Assembly: GCA_015178975.1 (NCBI GenBank)
Contig: WHVD01000020.1
Span: 310,001 to 374,000 of the forward strand
Source: Hysterangium stoloniferum
Taxonomy: Eukaryota; Basidiomycota; Agaricomycetes; Hysterangiales; Hysterangiaceae
DNA length: 64,000 nt
Direction: 5' to 3'
Shown here: in pieces, positions 32,939 to 46,129 of the stretch
How positions within the stretch are numbered: position 1 is the first letter of the stretch
How the letters are laid out: each line of letters opens with the position of its first letter
The notes under the pieces: model-generated
What the model saw: the letters and a program-made list of their open reading frames with translations, nothing else
Told to the model about the DNA's origin: nothing
Databases searched by the model: none
Position numbers and translations under genes: made by a program

Positions 32939-33923
32939 TATGTCTAGTGGTTTATAGGCTCTGCGGGTGGGGTGTGTTGTAAGGATCACGCGAGATGTTG
33001 CATGAAAATAGTGCCAAATTATATAGTAGCATGTCGAAGGAAGAGGCAGTCAATTAACACAGAGACATTCAAAGTTACCTTGCACTATGATTCCAGAGCG
33101 TGGAGCTTTCGGGGAAATCTGGTAACATACAGCCTCTCGTTTACAGGTTGACTCTTTGAGCGCGATTTGAAACATTCTTCCTGCGGTGCTGTCCAAAAGG
33201 AGGGAAAACGTCAATACTTCGTCAGGAGCAAAAGTGTCATTGACTGGTCCCTACCGATCACAGGCCCTTGCATATTATGAACGAGAACGCTTCAGAAAGC
33301 GTGGAGCGAGGTTCGGCCGTCGCAGGAGAATGCATGGGGAGTATATCTATTAAACGTCAGGGCCGTATACACTTATCCTGGAACCACCGTAAATAACGCA
33401 GCGGAAGTGTAGTTTTGATAACATATAGGATGTCTAGGCATGATCCATCGCAGAAATTTACGAGCAATCATACCACAATGAGATGTTGCAAACAGGATAT
33501 AGCGTAATCGGACCAAAAAGGGTGCAACTGTGGAAAGTTTGGTACTTGGTATTCCACTTGGAATGCAACGAGTGACTCACGGCATTTTGGGACTTCCTAT
33601 TCAGCTAATTAGCAGCTGTGGATAATAAGGTGAGATGACCTAACTTAGCTAGTCGGAGATGTGATGACGGCAGTGCATCGACTACCCAATACTAATGACA
33701 AATTTGTGAGATTCGCGCATAGTCGAAAACTGATCACGGTGGATACTTTAACTCTGATCTTGTGCCGACTGGTTTTGGGATGACGATCGTCGGGAATACT
33801 TCCTTCTACATGAGTCCGCAAAGCAAAGGGGCAGTTAGCCCAGAGTGTCCCCTTAATCATAGCATATCAGTTTGTGGCTTAGTCTTCGACATTGTCGCAC
33901 TGACTCGAGGAAAGAGTAGAACC
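32939..33923. repeat. F-box unit spacer between F and A'
   Basis: Usual spacer. 33281 onward matches base 1 of the window. About 53 bp present in copy 1 (467-522) is missing near 33749. No gene is seen. Confidence 0.7.
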
Positions 33924-34929
33924 ATGGGAAGGACTGAACAACAGCAATTAAAGCAGGGACACAATGGGAGGTACGATATGACCTTCTGTTTCCTCATTTC
34001 TTTTTACTTCGTGCACTCAGTTGATCCTCCCAATTGTCTCCTCCAGTGGATATCACCCAAAGGCATATTAAGGGATTCAGAGCTTACGTTCTTCACCATT
34101 CACCAAACTCCCAATGGAGTTAATAATCATGATAGTAAGATTTTCCAAAAGGGATTTTTGAACGGCATATTCGTTGTCAACTGTATCTAAAGCCATCAGA
34201 GGCTGCATTCCCGCCATTTTCTTCCGCACCATCGTCGTCTCCGCTCCATCCCCTTCAGCCAACCGGGCTCCCAGAACAATGATAAAATATGATGATTATT
34301 CTGATACGGAGAATATGTTCACTACGATCGGTATTAATGATGAGGTCACCTGGTCTCGCAAAAAGCCCAAACATCCTGCATTCAACTACTTGGCATCCCA
34401 GAAAATATCAACTATAGGAATTTCAGCCCTTTACCATCCAGTCTCACCCACTTCATTCTTCAAGTTCATCACTATGACATTTCGTTGTTCTTCTACTATT
34501 TGAGGCGTCGAACGACCACACATCTGTTTATAAGGGCCATTGATAGTTCAGAATGTCAGCTTTTCCGCGATATCCCCCTCTTTTACTGTCGACGACGTCA
34601 GGCTCTGGTACTTCCCCTGAAATCGTGGGATGTCTTGTAACAAGGCTTCGAGAGATTACTCGACGGCCTAGATTCACTCCCTCAATTGCAAGTAGTCGGT
34701 CTATGCCCATATCGTTCCAGCCTAGACCGCAACCCCAGCTTTTCTTACACTGAAATGAAGCGTTCCCTTGCGCGTCTCACTCACGGGCATGCATCTCAAG
34801 TGGTTGCAGTGCCTCGAGAATACATCACTGTAGCACAGTGGTATGACTGGCTACAGCCTGGTGGGGAGAGTGTGGGATGAAGCCCGTCGGCTTCTCAAGG
34901 AGAAACAGGAGTCCGTTGTTAAGGATTGA
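33924..34929 (+). pseudogene. F-box-like gene copy A'
   Basis: Counterpart of A (698-1873) without the 185 bp insertion and retaining the 20 bp after FFRT that A lacks. Still frameshifted around 34373 and 34640 and lacking a readable F-box start. Confidence 0.85.
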
Positions 34930-35940
34930 TATGTATAGTAGTTTATAGGCTCTGCGGGTGGGGTGTGTTGTAGGGATCACACAAGACGTTGCATGAAAAT
35001 AGTGCCAAATGATATAGTGGCAGGTCGAAGGAAGTGCCCGTTTTAATACTGGGACATTTGAAGTTGTCTTGCACTATTCCAGAGCGTGTATCTTTCTGGG
35101 GAATCTTGTAACATACAGTCTCTCGTTAACACGTTGACTCTCTGAACACGAATCGAAGAATGCTTCCTGCGGTGATGTCGAAAAAGAGGAAATACGTCAA
35201 TACTTCGTCAGGAGGCCCTCCCGACCACAGACCCTTGCATATTATCAACGACAACGCTTCAAAAAACATGGATGCGAGGTTCGGCCGTCGCAAGAGAATG
35301 GATAGGCTGTATATGTATAAAACGTCAGTATGAACTTATCCTGGAACCACCGTACATAAAGCAGCGGAAGTGTAGTTTTGATAACATATAGGATGTCTAA
35401 GCATGATCCACCTTGGAAATTTACGACCGATCATACCACAATGAGATATTGCAAACTGGATATAGCGTAAGCGGACCAAAGAGGGTGCAACTGTGGAAAG
35501 ATTGGTACTTAGTATTCAACTTGGAATACAAAGAGTAACTCACAGCATTTTGGAACTTCCTATTCAGCCAATTAGCAGCTGTGTATAATGAGGTGGGATG
35601 ACCTAACTTAGCTAGTCGGAGATGTGATGACGGTAGTGCATCGACTAACCAATACTAATGACAAATCTATGAGATTCGCGCATAGTTGAAATCTCATCAC
35701 GGTGGATATTTAGATATTTAATTAGCTTTACTTAAGTGTCAACATGTGCACCTATTATTTCTTAACCTGACTGAAAGTCCAATAAACTCTGATCCTGTGC
35801 CGGGATAACGATCGTCGGAAATACTTCCTTCCACATTACTCCGCAAAGCAAAGGGGGAGTTAGTCCAGAGTGACCCCTTAATCATAGCACATCAGTTTGT
35901 CTTCAACATTCTCGCACTAACTCTAAGAAAGAGTAAAACC
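34930..35940. repeat. F-box unit spacer between A' and B'
   Basis: Matches 1874-2909 apart from a deletion of about 40 bp near 35214. No gene is seen. Confidence 0.7.
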
Positions 35941-36942
35941 ATGGGAAGGGTTGAACAACAGGAATTAAAGCAGGGACACAACGGGAGGTAAGATATAACC
36001 TTCTGTTTCCTCATTTCGTTTTACTCCGTGCACTCAAATATTGATCATCCTGATTGTTTCTACCAGTGGCTCTGAACCAAATTCACCCCAAGGGATTGAG
36101 AGCTTATGTTCTTCACCATTCGCCAAACTCCCAATGGAGGTAATAATCATGATAGTGGGATTTGCCTTAAGGGATTTTTGGACGGCATATTCGTTGTCAC
36201 TTGTATCTAAAGCTATCAGAGGCTGCATTCCCGCCATTTTCTTCCGCACCATCGTCGTCTCCGGTCCATACCCTTCAGCCAACCGGGCTCTTAGATCAAT
36301 GATAAAATATGATAATGCGGAGAATATATTCATTACGACGGCATTGATGATGAGGTCACCTGGTATCGCAAGAAGCCCAAACATCTCTGCATTCAACTAC
36401 TTGGCATCCCAGAAGATATCAATTATGGGAATTTCGGCACTTTACCGTTCAGTCTCACCCACTTCATTCTTCAAGTTCATCACTATGACATTTCGTTGGT
36501 CTTCTACTCCCGGAGGCGTCGAACGATCACACATCTGTTCATAAGGGCCATTGATAGTTCAGAATGTCAGCTTTTCCGCAATTTCCCCTTCTTTTACTGT
36601 CGACGACTTGAGGCTCTGATACTTTCCGCGAACTCGTGCGATGTTTTGGAACAGGGCTTCGAGAGATTCCTCGACAGACTAGATGGAGTCCCTCAATTGC
36701 AAGTAGTCGGTCTATGCCCATATCATTTCAACCTAGACCGCACCCCCAGCGTTTCTTACACTGAAATGAAACGCTCCCTTGCGGGTCTGACTCACCGGAA
36801 TGCATCTCGAGTGGTCGCAATGCCACCAGAAGACATCACTGTATCACAGTGGTATGACTGGTTACAGCCTGATGAGGAGTGTGTGTGGGATAAGGCCCGT
36901 CGGCTTCTCAAAGAGAAACCGGAGTCCGTTGTTAAGGATTGA
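35941..36942 (+). pseudogene. F-box-like gene copy B'
   Basis: Exon 1 is open here (CAG where B has TAG). The single-base deletion at about 36337 that shifts the frame is the same as in B. Otherwise the two halves keep the family sequence. Confidence 0.87.
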
Positions 36943-37858
36943 TATGTATAGTTGTTTATAGGCTCTGCGGGTGGGGTGTGTTGTAGGGATCACACGAGAT
37001 GTTGCATGGCAGAGCGTGTAGCGTTCTGGGAAATCTTATAACATACAGCCTCTCGCTTACAAAGTTGACTCTTTGAGCGCGATTTGAAAACATTCTTCCT
37101 GGGGTGCTGTCCAAACAGAGGGAATACGTCAATACTTCTTCAGGAGTAAGAGTGTCGTTGACTGTCGTCAGTCCCTACTGATCATAGGCCATTAGATATT
37201 ATCAACGACAACGACAGTTCAGAAAAGGTGGATGCGATGTTCGGCCGTCGCAATTAAATGCATAGGCTGCATATTGAGCGCCAGATGAACTTCTCCTGGA
37301 ACCACCGTAAATAACGCAGCTGATGTCTAGTTTTGATAACATATACGATGTCTGGGCATGATCCATCGGAAAAAATTACGAGCGATCATACCACAATGAG
37401 ATATTGCAAACAGGATATAGCGTAATCCGACCAAAAAGGGTGCAACTGGGAAGTTTGGTACTTGGTATTCAACTTGGAATGCGAAGAGTAACTGACGGCA
37501 TTTTGGGACTTCCTATCCAGCTAATTAGTGGCTGCGGATAATAAGGTGGGATGACCTAACTTAGCTAGTCGGAGACGTGATAACGGCAGTGCATCGACTA
37601 CCCAATACTAATGACATATCTATGGATATTTTGATATGGAATTAACTTAAAGGTCGACATGTGCATATTATTTCCTAAACTGACTGAAAGTGCAATTAGC
37701 CCTGATCCTGTGACGTGTTTTGGGATAACGATCGTCGGGAACACTTTCTTCCACTTTCGTCCGCTCCACAAAGCAAAGGGGGAGTTAGTCCGCAGTAACC
37801 CCTCACTCATCCCACATCGCTTTGTGGCTTAGTCTTCGACATTCTCGCACCAACTCCC
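36943..37858. repeat. Spacer carrying the unit C deletion junction
   Basis: Up to about 37610 the sequence matches the B-C spacer of copy 1. After that it matches the C-D spacer (6165 onward). The junction lies within the shared CAGTGCATCGACTACCCAA tract, which fits homologous recombination between spacers. Confidence 0.8.
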
Positions 37859-38872
37859 ATGGGAAGGACTGAACAACAGCTATTAAAGCAAGGAGACGAT
37901 GGGAGGTAAGATATGGCCTTCTGTTTCCTCATTTCTTTTACTTCGTGCACTGGGATATTGATCATCCCAATTGTTTCTACCAGTGGCTCTGAACCAGATT
38001 CACATGAAGGGATTGAGAGCTCATGTTCTTCACCATTCGGCAACCTCCCATTGGAGTTAATAATCGTGATAGTGGAATTTGCTTCCAGGGATTTTTGGAC
38101 GGCATGTTCGTTGTCAGCTGTATCTAAAGCCATCAGAGGCTGCATTCCCGCCATTTTCTTCCGCACCACCATCATCTGCCCTCCATACCCTTCGGCCAAC
38201 CGGGCTCCCAGGCCACTGATCAAATATGGTGGTGATTGTTCTGATACGGAGAACATATTCATTGTGATGGGCGCTGATAATGACAACCTCATCTTGTCTC
38301 AAACGAAGCCCAAAAATCTCTGCATTCAACGACTCGCCATGGGCGACTTCATCTCTGGGAGTTTCAACCCTCTGCCATCCAGTCTCACCCACTTAATTGT
38401 CGGAGTCGATCACTATGACATTTCGTTGTTCTTCTACTACTTGAGGCCCGAGACGATCACACATATGTTTGTGAAGGTCATTCATAATTCAGGACCTAAG
38501 CTTTCCAGCCATACCGCCGTCTTTCCCTCTCGACGCCTTGAGGCTTTGGTCTATCCCGCGGAATCGTGCCATGTCTTGGAACGAGACTTCGAGAAATTCC
38601 TCGACGGCCTAGATGGACTCCCTCAATTGCAAGTAATCGGCCTATGCCCATATCATTTCATCCGAGACCGCGATCCCAGCGTTTCTTACACTGAAATGAA
38701 GCGCTCCCTTGCGAGTCTCACTCACCGGAATGCATCTCGAGTGGTCGCAATGCCACTAGAAGCCGTCACTTTATCACAGTGGTATGACTGGTTACAGCAT
38801 GATGGGGAGAGTGTGTGGGATAAGGCCCGTCGGCTTCTCAAGGAGAAACAGGAGTCCGTTGTGGAGGATTGA
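37859..38872 (+). CDS. F-box-like protein, copy D' (intact, one intron)
   Basis: Exon 1 37859-37905, intron 37906-37983 (78 bp), exon 2 37984-38872; 311 aa. Same architecture as D, with roughly a dozen amino acid differences spread over the protein (for example Met to Leu in the F-box start, LPLELI). Both remain open, so at least weak selection or a recent origin is possible. The inversion junction begins 137 bp after the stop codon. Confidence 0.75.
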
Positions 38873-39727
38873 TATGTTTAGTGGTTTATAGTGGGGTGTG
38901 TTGTAGGGATCACACGAGACGGTGCACGAAAATAGTACCAAATTATATAGTGGCATGTCGAAGGACGAGCCAGTCAATTAATACAGAGACATTCGAAGTT
39001 GTCTTGCAACGGGATACTTTAGACACTATCCCGCGCCGGCGCCTCTTTGTATTATGTAATGAGACGGCCTTTCCCACGCTGTTTGGCTCTTGTTTCAAAA
39101 AAAAAATATATATATAATATAGGAAAGATGAGGGACTGTCAGCACTTGAGGAGGACAATGACCGATGCTGATCCCGATGGTCAATAAATGCCAACCAGGT
39201 GTCTTTCCAGGCAAAGCTTTGGGTGGCGGCAGTGATGGTGACACCTTTTTATTGTTCATCTACTTGAGTATACCTGAAACTGTACTTCACTATTAATTCA
39301 GTGATGCTGTTTGAAAGGATAGCACATGATGAAATCAAGATTTTTTTTTTATAAAAAGCAAAGAAAAAGAAAAGTGATTAATTACTTAATGCATGAGATG
39401 GGACTCTGATGGTGCTTATCTATATAGCGGTCTCCCAAAATGGACACAAGGAGAGACTACACTTACAGCCTGAGGCAAATAATACAGCATTAAATGAGCA
39501 TCTACATACCTGGTTGAATTTAGATGAATGTATCTTCATGCATGAATAAGCTAGGTAAATAACTCTGATAGTGTTGTAAGTAGTCCTTTACCATAAGCAT
39601 GTTTGTCCATTGAATCCAGTTGGCAGCAACTCTCATATTGTTCTGGGTCATTTGTCCACCCACAGTATGTGAATATATGAATTTGTCAGATGAAGAATTA
39701 AAGAATTGACTGGAGAATGTACCTATA

Positions 39728-41325
39728 GCATACTAGCTAAGTTAGGTCATCCCACCTTATTACCAACAGCTGCTAATTAGCTAGATAGGAAGTCCCAAAA
39801 TGCCATGAGTTACTCATTGCATCCCAAGTGGGTTACCAAGTACCAAACTTTCCACAGTTGCACCCTTTTTGGTCCACTTATGCTATATCCTCTTTGTAAC
39901 ATCTTATTGTGGTATGATTGCTTGTAAATTTCTGCAATGGATCATGCCTTGACATCATATATGTTATCAAAAATACACTTCTGCCGTGTTATTTATGGTG
40001 GTTCCAGGATACGTTTATACTGTTAGAGTATGATACTACAGCTCTAACATAGTCTATTATGATCTTTATATTCTTCTGATATTTGTAGTATTTTTCCCAG
40101 CACTGTAGGTGCAGTATTGAGTGAGTTACCTCATGTGAAGAGTTGATAGATTCTGACCACTCGATATACGAGGAATAGTGTTTATTCAACTACTATTAAT
40201 AAGTATTGACTGTTCTGTACAATACTGTATGGTACTAGACTGACAGTATTAGTAGAGAAGCATGCTACACGTCACTAGAGCAACCGTGCAGTTGCTCGTG
40301 ACAGTTGAATAAGAGAATAACAGAGTTGACCGTTGCAGTACAACTCACAGCAAGAGGTAAGAAAGGTAATCAGCAAAAGATAGAGTATCTGGAATAGAAT
40401 GAGAGAAGTGCAAGTCGACCACAGTGTCAATGAGTGCAAAGACTTGAGGGACTTGATCTTTACAGTTCAAGTCCAGAGCTTATTAGTAGGTTAGAAAATA
40501 CTACCCTTGTAGGTAGATGAGACATTACCCTTAACGCCTCTCGCTATTTGACTTCTGGGTCGTTATGAGGTGGTGTCTGTTGGGTAAAAAAAGGTCTATC
40601 GTTTGGTGCCAAGAGTGCCCATAGATATACACAAAGCTTCAAACTAAGAAATAACAGTATGCTCGAAAGATATAAAGAATTAAAGAAAAGGTACTATAAT
40701 ATGTCTAGTATTCAACAGTCCAATCATGATATACACATACCCTTCACACCTCAGGTCAGTAACTGCTGTATAGGTGCTTAGATAAGCACCTAGTAGTATA
40801 GTCCACTGTGGGTGTGGGAAAGTCTCCTTAGTGTTTACTTTCCAATCACACTTACAGGGGTGTTCTGCAAAGTGTTATTCAACTGTTTCAACATATACAG
40901 CTCTGATGGTTTATAGATATACAGCCCCTGCATTCTCTTGTGACGGCTGAACCTCACATCCACGGTTTCGGAAGGGTTGTCATTCATAATATGCAAGGGC
41001 CTGTGATTGGTAGGGACCAGTCAATGACACTTTTGCTCCTGACCAAGTATTGATGTTTTCCCTCCTTTTGGACAGCACCGCAGGAAGGAGTTTTTCAAAT
41101 CACACTCAGAGAGTCAACTTGTAAATGAGACGCTGTATGTTACAAGATTTCCCTGAAAGCTCCATGCTCTGGAATCATAGTGCAAGGTAACTTTGAATGT
41201 CTCTGTATTAATTGACTGCCTCTTCCTTTGACATGCTACTATATAATTTGGCACTATTTTCATGCAACATCTCACATGATCCTTACAACACACTCCACCA
41301 CAGAGCCTATAAACCACTAGACATA
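39728..41325. repeat. Inverted F-box spacer with solo LTR
   Basis: Reverse complement of 17449-19516 without the LTR found at 17666. The empty site (GAGAG) is at 41109-41113. It carries the shared LTR at 40021. Confidence 0.7.
40021..40893 (+). mobile_element. Solo LTR, 873 bp, copy 2 counterpart of 18360
   Basis: TGTTAGAGTATG to GTTTCAACA, with target duplications TATAC at 40016-40020 and 40894-40898. Identical structure to the LTR at 18360, reversed by the block inversion. Confidence 0.88.
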
Positions 41326-42235
41326 TCAACCCTTAACAATGGACTCCTGTTTCTCCTTGAGAAGCCGATGGGCCTTATCCCACACACTCTTCTCATCAGG
41401 CTGTAACCACTCATACCACTGTGATAAAGTGATGTCTTCTAGTGGCATTGCGACCACTCAGGATGCATTCCGGTGAGTGAGACCCACCAGGGAGCACTTC
41501 ATTTCAGTGTAATAAATGCTGGGGTTGTGGTCTAGGACTGACTGCTTGCAATTGAGGGAGTCCATCTAGCCTGTTGAGGAATCTCTCGAAACCCTGTTCC
41601 AAGACATTGCACAATTTTGTGGGAAGTATCAGAGCCTGAAGTTGTTGACAGTAAAAGTAGGGGAAATTGTGGAAAAGCTGACATTCTGAACTATCAATGG
41701 CCCTTATGAACAGACATGTGATCGTTCAATGCCTCAAGAAGTAGTAGCACAACAAAATGTCATAGTGATGAACTTGAAGAATGAAGTGGGTGAGACTGGA
41801 CAGGAAAGTGCTGATATTCCTACAAGTGATATCTTCTGGCATGCCAAGTAGTTGAATGTAGAGATGTTTGGGCTTCTTGCGATTCAGGTGACCTCATCAT
41901 CAATGCCTGCCATAATGAAGATATTCTCCATATCATCATTTTTTATCATTGATCTAGGAGCCCGGTTGGCTGAAGGTTATGGAGTGGAGACAATGATGGT
42001 GCAGAAACAATGGTGGGAATGCAGCCTCTGATAGCTTTAGATACAAGTGACAAGGAATATGCCATCCAAAAATCCCTCAAGGCAATGAGGTGAATTTGGT
42101 TCAGAGTCACTGGTAGAAACAATTAGGATGATCAATCTCTGAGTGCACAGAGTAAAATGAAATGAGGAAACAGAAGGTCACATCTTACCTCCCATCATGT
42201 CCTTGCTTTAATTGCTGTTGTTCAGTCCTTCCCAT
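41326..42235 (-). pseudogene. F-box-like gene copy G'
   Basis: Counterpart of G on the minus strand, with the same loss of the F-box start and the same CpG-poor composition. Confidence 0.85.
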
Positions 42236-42515
42236 GGTGTTGACGCAAAGTGGGGGGTATATGTCAGTACACTGGATGTGAGTAAAAGGCATTAGGATTA
42301 CTAAGCTACTGTACTAAACTAGCACGAAATATATTGGTGACCCACAAATGTCATCACGGTGAGATTACTTACTACTTAGTATGGTCATGTAAGCTTGATG
42401 TAGTGTGCTAGAGCCTATTTCAACAACAATTGTCGGCAATACTTCCTTTCACAAAGCAAAGGGGGAGTTAGTCCAGGGTGGCCTCTTCATCATAGCACAT
42501 CAGTTTGTGGCTTAG

Positions 42516-43147
42516 TGTGAAGAGTGGTAGAAGTTCTAACCATTCTATATACGAAGAATATCGACCGTTGAAGTACGATACCACTATGTATTGACTGTCT
42601 AAGTCTAATACGGACCGAACACATATTGACTATGTAGTTCAATATGGTAGAGAGAAATAGCTATCTAAAGCAAGGTAGATAGCTAGAACGAATAAGCAGA
42701 ATCGACTGGTTAAGTGCGATTCTGGATAACTGCTCGAGTGCAAGTAGAGTAGTTAGAGAGTCGAATAATAGAGTAGTGTGGATGTAGTCCACGCAAGTTT
42801 GAGATAGGGATTGAGTTTCAATTGATACAGTTCGAAACTCAGTTTGAATGAGTAGCTAAAGCCCGTCTGTGACGGTCAAGATGATACACCAATCACAACT
42901 TACAGGATACAAATGGGTGTCTGGGTAAGTTGTGGTTGCGGTGTAAAAAGTGTCTGAGTTCTAAACTACTGGCGCTAGAATACATAAGTCTGGCATGTGT
43001 GCGCCCACAAGAGTCGATGTACCACATACATAGGTCGTCGAACTAATTATAGGTATAATGAAAGAGAGAAAATAGAAATAATAAAGGAAATATAGTAAGA
43101 GCACATCCGACTATATTTCCTGAGTGTATTTTGCCATACCTCTCACA
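42516..43147 (+). mobile_element. Solo LTR, 632 bp, copy 2 only
   Basis: TGTGAAGAGTGG to ACCTCTCACA, with target duplications CTTAG at 42511-42515 and 43148-43152. Copy 1 has the empty site at 16251-16255. Related to the LTR at 17666. Confidence 0.88.
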
Positions 43148-43552
43148 CTTAGTCTTCAACATTATCACTCTAGGAAAGAGTAGAACTATGTGTTCACATT
43201 TTGGCTTTGCAGTCTGCACTATTCCATGTCCAACGTATATGACCATACCAAGTCATGCCATACCTTAAAACACGTATACCATTATTTCACTCTCATACTA
43301 GCCAAAACCTATTTAGGTATCATAGTTGCAGCCCCATACCTCAGTCAAACCTTAAAGATATACAAGTGTGAATAGTTGTTGTTGTTCTTTACACTAATTC
43401 TTGTATATATAAATGGTACAGGTGGATAGAGTTTATCCACTAAGTGGATCAATACATCATAAGCCACATCATAAGCCACATCACCTATCTTATCATTTAT
43501 GCAGCTCCACTCGTTCTGGTGCCTATACCTTCAACACCCATATCTCAATACT

Positions 43553-44539
43553 CCTCCTTGAGTGTTGAAGTGTCAATACCCAGTCGGCATGTATGATAAG
43601 AATGAGTCAATGGCAGTAATGATTTTGTCAAAATATCCACGATCATTTCTTTCATGTGTCAATAGATAAGTTGGATCGTTCCATTCTCGATTAAGTGTTG
43701 AATAAAATGATATTTGACTTCAATATGTTTCATTCTTTGTAGAGTGCATCGATATGAGTGAATGCAATTGTCCCTTGATTGTCTTCAAAAATCACTGTCA
43801 GCTCTTCATAAATAATATCCAATTCCTCCAAAAAATGTCTTGTCCACATAACCTTGTGTGCTGCTTTGGATAAAGTGATGTATTCAGCTTCCATCGAAGA
43901 CAGGGCTACCATCGACTGTTTTCTCGAAGACCAAGATGCAGCCCCTGATCCTAAGAATATGGTGTATCCTCTGGTTGACTTCCTGTCCTCTGTATCGCCA
44001 GTGAAATCCACGTCTGAGTACATGTGTAAAGAAAGCACTCCTCCTTCCAAATGAAGATCACAATCTTGGGTGGTATATAAGTATTGGAGGACTTGTTTCA
44101 CTAAGTTCCAATGTGCTTTCACTGGGTTTGATGAATATTGTGACAATTTGTTAACAGAATACACAATATCGCGATGTGATACCATGGCAGTGAACATTAA
44201 ACTTCCTATAAGTTCGTGATACAGGAGTTTCACCATTTCTTCACATTCTTCTTATGTTTTCAGATGTGTAATAGATTGGAAGTCAATTCCTAGTGGGATA
44301 GGAGACCAAACTGGTCTTGAATTCTGTATGTTGAATTTCCTCATGATGTTTTCGATATATTCCTTTTGTGATATGAATACTGACTTCAAATCAGTGTCCT
44401 GATGAATACTTGTTCCCAAGATCCAGTGAGCATCTCCTTTGCTTGAAATTCCAAATTGTTCACTAAATGCCTTTTCGAGTTCTAAGAGTTGCTTTTCATC
44501 ACCTACAGCTGTTGCATCGTCTACCCAAAAGGCAACCAT
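43553..44539 (-). pseudogene. Older copia fragment, copy 2 counterpart
   Basis: Counterpart of 14866-15852. It has a TAA near 44251 not seen in copy 1 but keeps Gln codons at the two stop positions of copy 1, so the two copies decayed independently after duplication. It covers the end of reverse transcriptase (FWVDD) and RNase H (SDVDFTG, EAEYI, EDNQG). Confidence 0.86.
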
Positions 44540-46069
44540 GGCCCAACTTCTATTGTCTCATGTTTTGAAGAATTGTCACAACTGTCACAGTCACAAAATT
44601 GTCACAAAATTGTCAAGGTAACTTTTGACAACTCTTCGACTCATCTTTGACACATTGATTTATCTTTGACAAAAATTCCAACTCGACATTCTATTTGACA
44701 TCTTTGACACCCTCAAATTCATTCAACATACATTCAACATACATTCAACATGTCTCATTTCAATGTCATATATTATTTCATTCATATGTAGGTCATAGTT
44801 TAATCATAGTTTAACAAAGAAAGGCATAAAAGGGCAATGAGAAGAGTGAAGACTTCAGTCAGAAAATCTCTCCATTGTATATTAGTTATCTGTATTATTA
44901 ATCTACCTCTTCAACATTAACATCTGTGAGCCTTCGCGACTGGTATTAGCCTCTTACTTTATCGACAGGGTGAATCTATACTTCATCAAACGAGGCTTAT
45001 GTATTCAGTTTAGTAGAATAAATTATGATTATTATTCAACTTAATCAACGGAAATTTGATTCATGTCAAGAGTGCAGCACTGTCGAAGTTGGAACAGTAC
45101 CAGGTAAGTTCCTTAACTGTTAGGGTATGTACATGGTGGGTTTCCAGAGAAACCCACAGAATATCCTGTAGGACTTGGCTTCAGCTTATAGGCTGCACCC
45201 TCATGAGATCATGTTGTCCAATTTCAGACAGGCGGACAGGAATCCTGGGGAGTCCGGGCAGGGTTTGTGGGTCGAGGGGTCATAGGTCAGAGGTCGTGGG
45301 TTGAGAGGTCGTGAGTTGAGATAGATAAGAGAGATAGATGCACTGCAGCCTGTGGGCTCCAACTAGCGTGAGCGGTGTAATTCAAGTAGGAGTTTAGAGC
45401 AGAAAATGTATTAAATTACTGGGGGGAATCTAAGCTGATTTTCTGACTGGATTGTATGTACAACATCTGCCAGACTATATAGACTGTGGAATGAATGACA
45501 TACCAAATCCAGTAATAATGAAATGAAACTAGCAAAACATAAAATGAGAATAGTAAACACCAAATTTGGTGTTAGGAATAGGATGGAATGGAGTGGAGTC
45601 CGAATCGTGACAAATCATAAACCATAATGGGAAATGGAGCAGGACCGGAGTCCGAGTTGTGACAGGTCATTTGACTAAAACGGGAATGGGACTCTGTTAG
45701 AGGGATGACAGATTTTCCAAGTGGGGTTTGGTGACTGATGCTTGGGACAAGGTTGGACATAGACAGGGACGGAGTCCAGTGGGTATTCCAGTGACTGAAA
45801 CACAATGTAATGAAGTCGAATGTAGACAAGTCTGACATACGGAGTCTGGCAGGAATTCCAGTAAACTGACAATTGGTGTGTATAGGGCGCATTAGTGCCC
45901 GGAGTCTGGCGGGAATTCTGGTACCGTCCTTTTACGCCAAAGTCCCAAAGAGGCTCTAGACCTCAATAAGGTTCTTGTCAGGTACGCGCATGTGTCAAAA
46001 GTCATGTTGGTTACACATATGTGTCAAAGAGTCAGGTGATCTGGAAGGCAAGGTTCAGATGCAATGAGC

Positions 46070-46079
46070 CTATATAAAA
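46070..46079 (+). promoter_or_regulatory. TATA box of the gypsy antisense gene
   Basis: TATATAAAAC lies 60 bp before the ATG at 46130, within the gypsy 3' region and antisense to pol. Confidence 0.55.
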
Positions 46080-46129
46080 CTTTGAAAAAAATGAAATTTC
46101 TTCTTCTTTACTTCCCCCATCTTCGCCAA

